A stretch of DNA of 64,000 nt from Brachypodium distachyon (Eukaryota > Streptophyta > Magnoliopsida > Poales > Poaceae): positions 17,082,613-17,146,612 of the forward strand of contig NC_016135.3 of assembly GCF_000005505.3 (NCBI RefSeq), in the 5' to 3' direction. Position numbers and translations under genes: made by a program. The notes beneath the pieces were generated by a model. It ran no database searches. It was not told the DNA's origin and saw nothing but the letters and a program-made list of their open reading frames with translations. Positions 55,885 through 64,000 of the stretch are shown in pieces (position 1 is the stretch's first letter; every line of letters starts with the position of its first letter).

Positions 55885-57459
55885 TCATGCTTTTACATCA
55901 TCTCCTGCAGCCAGTCGCTCGTCCTCAGTGGTAAGTCCCTCGATCAGTGAAATATATGTGCTGTCATCAGGGGTGATGCCATTGCCCACCATTTCTTTCA
56001 CCAGGTCCTCAGCGTCACCTCCCTGGCCATTCAAGCAGAGCCCTTTTATCATAGCATTGTACGTCAGAAGTGTTGGGTTGAACCCCTTACCCATCATCTC
56101 ATCCCGAACCTTCACAGCATCCTTGATGTCACCCTTCATGCTGTAACCGCTGATCAACGTGTTGTAACTCACAAGGTCTGGCTGGATACCTCTCTTGGTC
56201 ATCTCTTCAATGAGCCCACGTGCTTCATCAAGACGCCCTAGCAAGCACAACCCCCGCATCAGAGTATTGTATGTCACATCATCTGGTGTGATCCTCTTCT
56301 TCTCCATTTCTCCCATGATCTCAAATGCCCGATCCATATCTCCACCTGTGCAGTGGCTATTAATCAGGGCATTGTACATGAAAAGGTCAGGCCTGATGCC
56401 TCTCCTCACAGCATCATTAAACAGCCTATCTGTCTCCTGAACCATCCCCTTCATGGACAAGGCATGTATCAGTGATGTATAGGTCACCACTGTCGCACGA
56501 ATCCCTTTCCCAACCATAACTTCAAACATCTTCATGGCTTTCTTCTCCTTGCCCTCTTTGCAGTACCCGTTGATCAATATATTGTAGGTGAATGCATCCG
56601 GTGCAAGCCCCTTTTCGCCCATCTCCTCAACCAATGCATGTGCCTCGGCAGCACGCCCTTCCATGAACAAAGTGTGCACGAACAAGTTGTATGTCGCGAC
56701 TGTCATGGAAACTCCCCTATCTACCATTTCACCACGGTACCGCAGCGCAACCTCCAGATTTCCCTGGTCACAGTATCCACCTATCAACGCGTTGTACATC
56801 ACCGCATTTGGCTCCACTTTCCCCTCAGTCAGCATTTCATCGAACACCTTGGTTGCGTCCTCAACCTTGCCGACCTTGCACCAACCAGAGATCACCGTCG
56901 CGTATGTGTACTTGTCAGGGGCGATACCGCCGCGCTCCCGCATCTCCCGCATGATCTCTATTCCCGCCTGGACGCGACCGCGGGCGCAGAACCCGGCGAT
57001 GACGGTGTTGTAGGTGACGGCGTTGGGGCTGGGCATCTGTCGGAGAAGCTCGAGCGCGCGAACAGGCTTTCCCGCGGTGCAGAGATGGCGCAACATGATG
57101 TTGAAGGTGGTGGTGGAGAGCGGGAGGCGGAGGCGGAAGATGTCAGCGAACAGGACGAAGGCGGGGGCGGGGGGCAGGGAAGAGAGGAGCGGGTGGAGGG
57201 AGGCGGTGGGGATGGGGAGGGAGAGGGACTTGAGGCGCGAGTAGAGGCTGAGCGAGGTGGTGTGCGGGCGCCCGGCGACGGAGGCGGTGAGGAGAAGATG
57301 GGGCAACGACGGGGTGGCGGCGAGGTGCGGGAGCACGGCGAGCGGGGAGAGCGCCGGGTCTGCGGACAGCGCCGACTTGAAGAGCGCGAGCGCCGCGGCC
57401 GGCGTTGGTGCCGCGCGGGCGGCCGCGGCGACGGCGGCGGGGGAGGTGGGCGGCGCCAT
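55885..57459 (-). CDS. P-class pentatricopeptide repeat protein
   Basis: Predicted 524 aa, intronless. The start is the ATG at 57459 (MAPPTSPAAV); the codon 18 nt upstream is GTG. The N-terminal Ala/Pro/Ser-rich ~60 residues could be an organelle targeting peptide. Eleven near-complete 35-aa PPR motifs follow from about residue 95 (for example VTYNTVIAGFCARGR, DVTYNTLMRGLCLLGR, LLTYNAMIKGLCLNG), then a partial twelfth. There is no E, DYW or SMR domain, so it is a P-class RNA-binding protein, probably acting on chloroplast or mitochondrial transcript processing or stability. It is divergent from the PPR gene at 57663, with 203 bp between the ATGs. The specific orthologue is not identified. Confidence 0.88.
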   Translation of the reverse strand: MAPPTSPAAVAAAARAAPTPAAALALFKSALSADPALSPLAVLPHLAATPSLPHLLLTASVAGRPHTTSLSLYSRLKSLSLPIPTASLHPLLSSLPPAPAFVLFADIFRLRLPLSTTTFNIMLRHLCTAGKPVRALELLRQMPSPNAVTYNTVIAGFCARGRVQAGIEIMREMRERGGIAPDKYTYATVISGWCKVGKVEDATKVFDEMLTEGKVEPNAVMYNALIGGYCDQGNLEVALRYRGEMVDRGVSMTVATYNLFVHTLFMEGRAAEAHALVEEMGEKGLAPDAFTYNILINGYCKEGKEKKAMKMFEVMVGKGIRATVVTYTSLIHALSMKGMVQETDRLFNDAVRRGIRPDLFMYNALINSHCTGGDMDRAFEIMGEMEKKRITPDDVTYNTLMRGLCLLGRLDEARGLIEEMTKRGIQPDLVSYNTLISGYSMKGDIKDAVKVRDEMMGKGFNPTLLTYNAMIKGLCLNGQGGDAEDLVKEMVGNGITPDDSTYISLIEGLTTEDERLAAGDDVKA

Positions 57460-57662
57460 GGAGGCGTAGGTTGCCACTCGCTAGGCAAGGGGGTTTCGCG
57501 AGGTTTTTGGCAATGGATTTTTGAGTATAGACGTTCAGAACAGCTGAACAGGTGCAGGCCTTCAGATTTTCAGAAGACCATCAAACTGGGGTAAAGTACA
57601 GACTTCAGACCACGCAAGGAGTCTTGTCCAGCGCCTACTTCGGCCCACCTCTCCCTCTACCT
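57460..57662. promoter_or_regulatory. bidirectional promoter of two PPR genes
   Basis: Only 203 bp separate the two divergent ATGs, so the promoters must overlap or lie within the leaders. The interval contains a perfect inverted repeat GTTCAG-aacag-CTGAAC at 57533-57549. No clear TATA box is seen on either side. Confidence 0.6.
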
Positions 57663-58472
57663 ATGGCCGCCGCCGCCGCCCGCCGCTTACTTCGGCCCAC
57701 CTCCTCCACCGCCTTGTCCAGCGCCCGCCGCTTCCTCTCCTCAACCGATTCGCGACCTCCCAACCGCTGCTCCAACACGAACAGCCCCGTCTCCTTCGAC
57801 TGGTCCGACGACGAGGGGAACCCCTCGGCACCTCCACCCGAATCCCCGGCCAAGAACCATGTCGTGACGCCACCCTACGACCCCTTCAGCAAGAAGCCCG
57901 CTGTCGCCGATCCGGCCGACCCCACCAACCTGCAGGAGATCTTCCACAAGATGCGCACCGAGGGACTCACGGACTACGCCATCAAGATGTTCGACGGATT
58001 GTCCAAGGACGGGCTCACCCACGAGGCGCTGGCTCTCTTCGCGGTCATCAAGGACAATGGCGCCATGCCCGACGTCGTCGCCCACACCGCCGTCCTCGAG
58101 GCCTACGCCAACGCGGGCCCGGCCCACTGGCGCGACGCCGTGCGCACGTACAACCGCATGCTCTCGTCCGGGGTCGCGCCCAACGCGTACACGTTCGCCG
58201 TGCTTGTCAAGGGGCTCGCGGCGAGCGACCGGTGCGCGGAGGCCGGCAAGTACCTCGTGGAGATGCTCGACCGTGGGATGCGGCCTAACGCGGCGACGTG
58301 CCTCGCCGCCTTCGAGGCGCACGTGAGGATGGAGAAGGTCGAAGAAGGGAAGGCGTTGCTGGAGACGATGAAGAAGAAGGGGTTCACGCTGGATGAGGAG
58401 GCAGTGCGCGGCGGCACGGTCAAGCGCGGGCATGTGTTCAGGGGTGTCATGAACCTACTCTTTAGTAAGTGA
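57663..58472 (+). CDS. short P-class PPR protein (At4g38150-like)
   Basis: Predicted 269 aa, intronless. The N-terminus MAAAAARRLLRPTSSTALSS, rich in Arg, Ser and Ala without acidic residues, looks like a mitochondrial presequence. A Ser/Pro linker (FDWSDDEGNPSAPPPESP) precedes the conserved NLQEIFHKMRTEGLTDYAIKMFDGLSKDG. About four PPR-like motifs follow (DVVAHTAVLEAYANAG, NAYTFAVLVKGLAAS, NAATCLAAFEAHVRM), then KRGHVFRGVMNLLFSK at the end. As I recall, both the start of the repeat region and the C-terminus match the small Arabidopsis protein At4g38150. The start is the first ATG in frame; the longer upstream frame begins with GTG. Confidence 0.85.
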   Translation: MAAAAARRLLRPTSSTALSSARRFLSSTDSRPPNRCSNTNSPVSFDWSDDEGNPSAPPPESPAKNHVVTPPYDPFSKKPAVADPADPTNLQEIFHKMRTEGLTDYAIKMFDGLSKDGLTHEALALFAVIKDNGAMPDVVAHTAVLEAYANAGPAHWRDAVRTYNRMLSSGVAPNAYTFAVLVKGLAASDRCAEAGKYLVEMLDRGMRPNAATCLAAFEAHVRMEKVEEGKALLETMKKKGFTLDEEAVRGGTVKRGHVFRGVMNLLFSK

Positions 58473-58727
58473 TAATAATGGGGTAACGCAATGTTTAGGA
58501 CATGTTGTGGCAAAAACAATTGTTGGGTCGTAACTTGTTGGGAATTTACGTGAAATGTTGGTATCATCCTGTTTCTTGTACAAGGATTTCACTGTGAAGT
58601 AACCTTTGGCAATTGGCATCCGATCTCTACTTTGCAACCCTTTTGTAAAGTCCAATTCACGGTTCTACAGAGTACAGACTACCGGTAACTCCAGGCAGCA
58701 TCAAGCTGCCCTGAACTATCTTAGAAA

Positions 58728-60609
58728 CTAGATGGTACCCGCGCGTTGCTGCGGAAATAGAAACTAGATGGTACCCGCGCGTTGCTGCGGAAATACGTAG
58801 AATACCGGTACGGTAAGATGCAAAATGTAAAAAAAAAACACTCAATGGTGTAAAACACGTAACTGAATTTTGAATATGTAAATTTGAACTGGATATTTGT
58901 ATTTTTAAATTAATGTATTTTCTGGTTGGAGAATGGATGTGATATTCAAAACAACAGCACCATATTTACATGTTGGCAATGGCCTTGGACAGAATCACAT
59001 GGGCATGGATGTGATATTTAATTACATGTACATACAGTATATCCTAGTGAGCCATCGCAAGTGCTAACATCATTTTGTAGAAAATGCTGAGCCACTAATT
59101 GCACTTTCATTTACAAATCTACGGTATTAAGTTAGGAAAAACCAGATTAGCTCCTCGTCATCACCTAGAACCGAGATGAGTAAACCCATAATGAAAACAA
59201 CGTCCAAAACATGATGAACAAAAAGAGAGGCGGCCTCCACGCAGTGCCCCTTGCCTCCAGTCCTTCGTGCAAATCCAATGGTCCCCGGTTCTTTGCATCG
59301 CCCGCGGGATCCGGTCACAGCCTCCCCTCGCTGCTGGGACGACATGAACAGATTAATGCCACATTAGTCTACCCCAACAACTCTTTGGCCCTTTCCCTCA
59401 GAACCTCACCTGGCAATGTAATTCAAAGTTCGAGCATTACCTGCGCTCCATGTCCGGCCAAAGGTCCTTGGAAAATTTCATAACTTGTGGAACATGCACC
59501 GTCGTGTGCATAACATCCTGTCATAACTTGTGGAAGATGCACGGTCGTCTGCATAGCATCCTGGGAAGCTAGCGCAGGCCGCAGGGTGCATGTGTTGTAA
59601 AGAGGAGAGAAGCGGACCGACGTGCACAAAGCCACAAATGCCATAGTGTTGATGCCATGGTATGCAGGAACCGTATGGATCGAACATGGTGAGGTCAAGA
59701 AAAGAAACTGAAGAGGCAAGGTCAAGAAGGAAGCCATGAAGCCAACAAATCGAATTAACCTCCATTGCCCCGCATGACCTTGCCGGCTTCTCCCCTCCAA
59801 GATGGACGGGCGCCAACACCTGGCCGCCGGCAACCCCGCCGAGTCCTCATCTTCGGTCCCTCATCCGGCTCCCGGGCCTCCCGCACGCACAAGAGATCCG
59901 CGGCTACGCCTACTGCGGCGCCGATGCCCTTGCCTGGTGGCTTGCGTGGCTTCTTGGGGTGGCGACAACGATGGAGGAGGCGTCGGCGGCGCGCATGACG
60001 ACCTTGTGCTGCCCCCGGGGATAATTAGGAGAGGGGTTCGAGAGAGGACGATAAGGGGATCGAGATGACGCGATCAATAGTTAGTTTTATAGGCCGTGGA
60101 GAGAGATCGAGAGTTCGACGCTGACGATCCGCATTCAGGGCGCATCGATTGCAAGTGGGGATGGAAAAGAAAAGACAAATGATTGGTGGCTTGAATCGGT
60201 CCTTGGAGCGTCGTGGATTAATTTCCCAGTGTTGATTTTGCAAAAAAAAAAGATTAGAAACAACGGCGGCGGTTGTTAATGTCTGCAGGTTCATGCGTTC
60301 TGGAACGCTGCAAGAGAGGAGGAACCGACGAAGACGATCAGTCGGGGGTGGGTTGGGCCAGCGAGTTAGGGTGGGTATGGGCCGCGTCAGGGGAAAGAAG
60401 AAAACGCCCATACGCTGCTGAAGTCAGCCCGTAGCGCTGATGAGCAGCGTGCGACCGATTCGTTTAAAAAACGTGCGCCGGGAGAAAAGGAGAAAAAGAA
60501 AAAAAATAGGTAGTGGAGAAAAAGATAAGATGATGACGTGGATAAGCTGCATGTCCAGCTTGCTAAATTTATTGCACTTAATGGGTTTTAACTTTATAGA
60601 ATTTATAGA
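58728..60609 (-). mobile_element. probable Helitron with a duplicated 3' terminus
   Basis: On the minus strand the 5' end TCTATAAATTCTATAAAG follows A (60609), and the 3' end has ccgcagcaacgcgcgg then gtaccat and CTAG followed by T (58728). These match Helitron rules: TC start, CTAG end, A-T insertion site, terminal hairpin. The last 36 bp occur twice in tandem (58724-58759 and 58760-58795), giving two potential 3' ends. The interior contains a GC-rich, possibly captured segment (59765-60066) with no protein I recognise. Confidence 0.5.
59478..59563. repeat. two tandem 43-bp units
   Basis: Units at 59478 and 59521, each starting tcataacttgtgg and ending gcata-catcctg, differing at a few positions. 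Confidence 0.85.
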
Positions 60610-61104
60610 TAAGAAACCAAAACCTGTCACTCCTGCACTGCTTCAGCAAACAGTTAGTACCTCAGTGTCATTAAAAAGGCAGCATAAAATGACAAGGATG
60701 GATTACTCCACTTAATCTTTGCCAGAAAAGAATGGACATGCCATGTCCCACATTAATGTCAGACTATAAAGTAGTGCAGCAGACTTTGGACTTAAAGAAG
60801 CAAGAGCCGAACTGAGGGGGGAAACACAAGGAACATTAATAGAAAACATCCGATGGTCCATGTATTGCTCAGACATAGCATGTTCCTCAAAAACAGAACA
60901 TTCCGAGTGGAGATGTTACTCGAGAATGTCCGACTAATCTACTACTATTGCCAGCACCACCGGAAACATAGCTGAGGTACATTTATTCGCAGGCTGCAAT
61001 ATCATACTAGTATACAAAAACTTTCTCAGGAGAAGGATCACTCGTGCACACAGATACACACATCACGAGCAAAAAACAGGCTCTCTGTATTGCGCCGCTA
61101 AATT
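60610..61104. other. 3' flank of the NAC gene, no further feature
   Basis: AT-rich sequence without an open frame of note; the 3' UTR of the SOG1-like gene lies at its right end. Confidence 0.4.
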
Positions 61105-63062
61105 TCAAAATTCCTTCTCCTCTATGTGCTTGTCGTCCAGGTCCAGCCAGCTGAGACTATCCTGCGACCCAAAAGGATTGTCCTGCCGAAAGAAACACAC
61201 GACCGATCAGGGTTTGTTTGGTGTTAATGTATTTTTTAGTGACTAGTGTTTTGGTAGTGCATTTTATTTAAAAAACACTAGTATGAGAAGTGTTTTAATT
61301 TGATAAAAAAATGGAGTGTTTTGTGGTGAAAACTAGGGATAATCCCCTCTAAACCCTTCCTACCAAAAAAACCATGGTGTTTTTTAATTTGGAGTGGATA
61401 ATACCCAAAAACACACACCCAAAACTCTAGTACCAAAGAAGGCCTCAAGGGGATTTTTGCCGTGAAAAATACACCGGGAATAATAGCAAGAACGCGGCAC
61501 TCGGTGCACTTACAGGCAGATCGAACAAATCTTTGTCGAAGTGAGAGAACCCGTGGAGCGCGTCCATGTCAAGAGGCAGTGGCGCGTTCTTGGGACATGT
61601 GTGGGTTCCGTTGGACAGCGGGTGCTCAGCCAGGCCAGGTAGTGTCGCCGCGTCATTGATGGCCTGCGAGGTTAAGCCATACTCTTCGTCTTCCTCCTGT
61701 GTCACAGTTTCAGCAATGAAGTGACTGGAAATGAATTATAGTGAGGTCATCATAAGAGTGGCGTCGGCTCTTTTACATGAACCATGCCCATGAGGTGATA
61801 CTCTGCTTTGTGCTGTGTGTGCACATTCTTAATTTAGGAAGCAGAGACATAACTTGTGCTATCTTAGCGGCACAAGAAGTTAAATACTGGTCAAGTGCAA
61901 AGGTCCACTATTCAAGATGTGATGTGATATTCATGGGTGCTTATGTATCTAACTTCGTAGTGAAGGAATTAGAAAGTTTCAGTTTCAAGTTAATATTGCC
62001 ATCAGCCTAATCGGGCTCATATTATACTACCCTCAGTTGATAAGCATGGATTTTCACGAAGACGTAAAAGCTTCTGACAATATACTAGTCTAAGTTGTTA
62101 AGTAGGTGTACGTATTTGCATGAGCTGCTAACCCATAGATAAACACTGCAAGTCAATACTCTGCACACCCAAAAACAGAGTATATTTGATGTATATAGGA
62201 GTTTATTTATGCATATAGGCAAATTGATGGTGCATACACACGCTTTCACATGGTTGATGATAGCTCTACAAATCAATGATGATTTACCTCATTCTGCTCG
62301 GTTTTGCTTGGGCTACTGTTCAGGCGACGAGGCTGCGGAGGGTTTGTCATTGGGGTTGTCGGATCGATTTCCCCAGCAACTGAATCGTATTCTTCATCAA
62401 CAACATATATTTGAGACTTCCTGGTTTTATTTGACCGCAACTGCCAAAAGATTTTCGAAACAACAAGCTCCCCATGTTTTTCATCTTCCTCTACCCCAAG
62501 GTGATACTGATGCATCGTCCAATTAGTTTTATATATATCTGCACCTTTTTTCTTAGAACCTATGTAAAGAACCAATATTTTCTTCCAGCCTTTCACCACA
62601 CCATTTTCTGAGATGGATCTAGATTTACCAGTCTTGTGCCATCTGATAGGCTCATCACGAACAGTATGATCACTGCTGACGACCTTGCGACGCTTACGCT
62701 GGCCAACATCATACGCATTTGATATTGTATGGAAGAAATAACTATTGGTGCCATCTATCTTGATACCTACAATGGTAGGTGAATTAATTAACCAAGTGTG
62801 CATGCTCTGCAAAACATGAGCTAACTAGTTAAATCAGATGGCCCTGATAACAAGCCCAGAATAAGAATCTTGTACCAGGGAGATTTTCTGGGTGCGTATA
62901 GCAGATTCCTTCTATCTCCTCTATGGTTGGAATAAAGTCATCTATCAGTATATGGGACGCTGAATTTCCGAGGCCAACCTTTGCTTCTAAATGTGTGAGC
63001 AGTTCCAGATCAGATGGATCAAACTTAACACCCGCTGGGAGTCCTGGCCACTGTGATGAAAC
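61105..63062 (-). CDS. SOG1-like NAC transcription factor, 3' exons (5' exon not seen)
   Basis: Four exons read on the minus strand: 63062-62876, 62766-62288, 61696-61514, 61182-61105, giving 308 codons in frame. The first visible exon starts at an acceptor (cattgcag) with [22 protein letters not shown], the NAC domain start of the SOG1/NAC8 group. It continues [23 protein letters not shown], then [20 protein letters not shown] and [20 protein letters not shown]. The acidic C-terminus contains two Ser-Gln sites ([17 protein letters not shown]) and ends HIEEKEF. Arabidopsis SOG1 is the master transcription factor of the DNA damage response and is activated by ATM phosphorylation of C-terminal SQ sites. 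The N-terminal exon of the family (Cys-containing CPKC motif) was not found up to 64000, so the gene probably continues past the right edge. Confidence 0.85.
61211..61445. mobile_element. MITE in an intron of the SOG1-like gene
   Basis: Left end ggtttgtttggtgttaatgt; right end actctagtaccaaagaaggc. The body carries aaaacact/agtgtttt words. It is related to 32983-33243 and lies between the last two exons. Confidence 0.6.
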
Positions 63063-64000
63063 CTGCAATGCAAGGTCTTATGTTATGTGAATTGAAATGC
63101 ATAACTTTTGTTCTAACTGAAATGAGATGTATTCGGGAACAGAGGGATTACAAGGCAATATCCAGATTTCATGTGAAAAACAGAATTGGGTTCTGCCGTG
63201 AGGTATCTCTGCTCACTCTTAAAAGAGGGTATGTTACTTATCTGCTCATCAAGACGATGGTACAAATTAAGCATTTGTGCGGTTTACAGCATAGTAGCTT
63301 CTGACAGAGGATGGTGTCTAGCAATCACTTTTACGAAATAAGTACCTCGGTCAGAAGCCGTTATCCCTAGTTAAAAGTAGACCCATGGGTTCCTATTTTT
63401 AGAAGGTCCAATTTGGTGAATTTGAAATAGGTAACGCCAAACTAATTCGTTTTGGGGAGTATAGGTGGTGTGGGGATATGGATTTATATGATAAATTCCC
63501 ACAGTTATTTAACATTATGTGGAATAAACAAGTAAGTATGTAACACTGTCCTCGGTTCTAAGTGCCACATTGTCTCATGTTGAATTTTGCCAAACTTTGC
63601 TTGGCCATCAATCTTAATGCTTGGAATGAAATTATTGAAAATGCAGCATGGTTCAATAGTCGCTCGAGCTGGACTCTTTTTGATGGAGGCTCCTTCCCTC
63701 AGGGAATTTTACAGTTAAATCGATGTAGCTTGTGGATACACTGGTTCGGTACTTCGGTTTATATTAAAATAAAGTGTTTTCGTGTTTAAAGCTTCTGCTC
63801 AAAGTTAAGATGTTTTTTTGTTTCTTTGTCTAGAGGTCATCCTAACAGAAGATAACTTAGTCAACGTAGATGGCAATGTGACACTCGATGTGGCTTCTGC
63901 TTTGAATAGGAAGACATTCAATTCAACATCTTTTTTTCTCGATTGGCCCATGTCGAGAGTCACATAGATAGCAGTCCACTCAGCTTTCAACATTATCCCG
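63063..64000. other. probable intron of the SOG1-like gene, right edge
   Basis: No exon resembling the SOG1 N-terminus is visible on the minus strand. A minus-strand open stretch at 63805-63993 (starting MLKAEWTAIYV) has no recognised similarity. No other gene supported. Confidence 0.4.

Noticed and set aside
56638..57594. 318-aa plus-strand frame opposite the PPR gene
   Set aside because: Its Gly/Glu/Arg-rich composition is the antisense of the Ala/Pro/Ser-rich PPR N-terminus. The PPR motifs on the minus strand are unambiguous.
57741..58433. 230-aa minus-strand frame opposite the short PPR gene
   Set aside because: Antisense shadow without motifs.
63805..63993. Minus-strand 62-codon frame as exon 1 of the SOG1-like gene
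   Set aside because: It lacks the Cys-containing N-terminal motif expected before the NAC domain and has no suitable donor.
1..64000. tRNA and rRNA genes
   Set aside because: I looked for B-box-like GGTTCGAATCC strings and rRNA core motifs on both strands and saw none that fold convincingly.

Overview
The window is nuclear DNA of a flowering plant, almost certainly a grass. It has intron-rich genes with GC-rich first exons, many short Stowaway-type inverted-repeat elements with CTCCCTCCG-like ends, Helitrons, LINE fragments and a conserved miR530 locus. The compact spacing (about a dozen genes in 64 kb, no intact LTR retrotransposon seen) suggests a small-genome Pooid such as Brachypodium. 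That placement is an inference.

Layout. 1-2.6 kb: first exon and promoter of an unidentified minus-strand gene running off the left edge. 2.6-12.6 kb: intergenic DNA with MITEs and a ~1 kb element carrying a GC-rich insert. 12.96-16.73 kb: ten-exon RNase H2 subunit B gene (+). 17.65-18.16 kb: two MIR530 hairpins in tandem (-) with a TATA box and G-boxes upstream. 18.9-20.3 kb: a Helitron. 21.3-22.1 kb: a MULE-like element. 23.3-25.7 kb: single-exon FAR1-related (FRS) gene (+), itself a domesticated MULE transposase. 27.2-32.3 kb: C2/GRAM/VASt lipid-transfer-type protein (+). 34.0-36.6 kb: plant intracellular Ras-group LRR protein (+). 37.7-41.7 kb: NBR1/JOKA2 selective-autophagy receptor (-), whose second UBA domain is decayed. 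42-46.3 kb: repeats, including LINE fragments in opposite orientations.

46.4-55.3 kb holds a tandem array of four related small genes (all -) for a four-transmembrane protein family I do not recognise. The second copy is frameshifted, and the last two arose by duplication of a segment with flanks. 55.9-58.5 kb: two PPR genes transcribed divergently from a ~200 bp shared promoter. 58.7-60.6 kb: a probable second Helitron. 61.1-63.1 kb: the 3' exons of a SOG1-like NAC gene (-) whose first exon is not visible.

The genes are independent eukaryotic units, not an operon. The items most worth following up are the MIR530 pair, the TM-protein array, the broken NBR1 UBA2 and an in-frame stop-free intron in the C2/GRAM gene. 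Exon boundaries were placed by reading frame, GT-AG sites and remembered family conservation; none was tested against transcripts.
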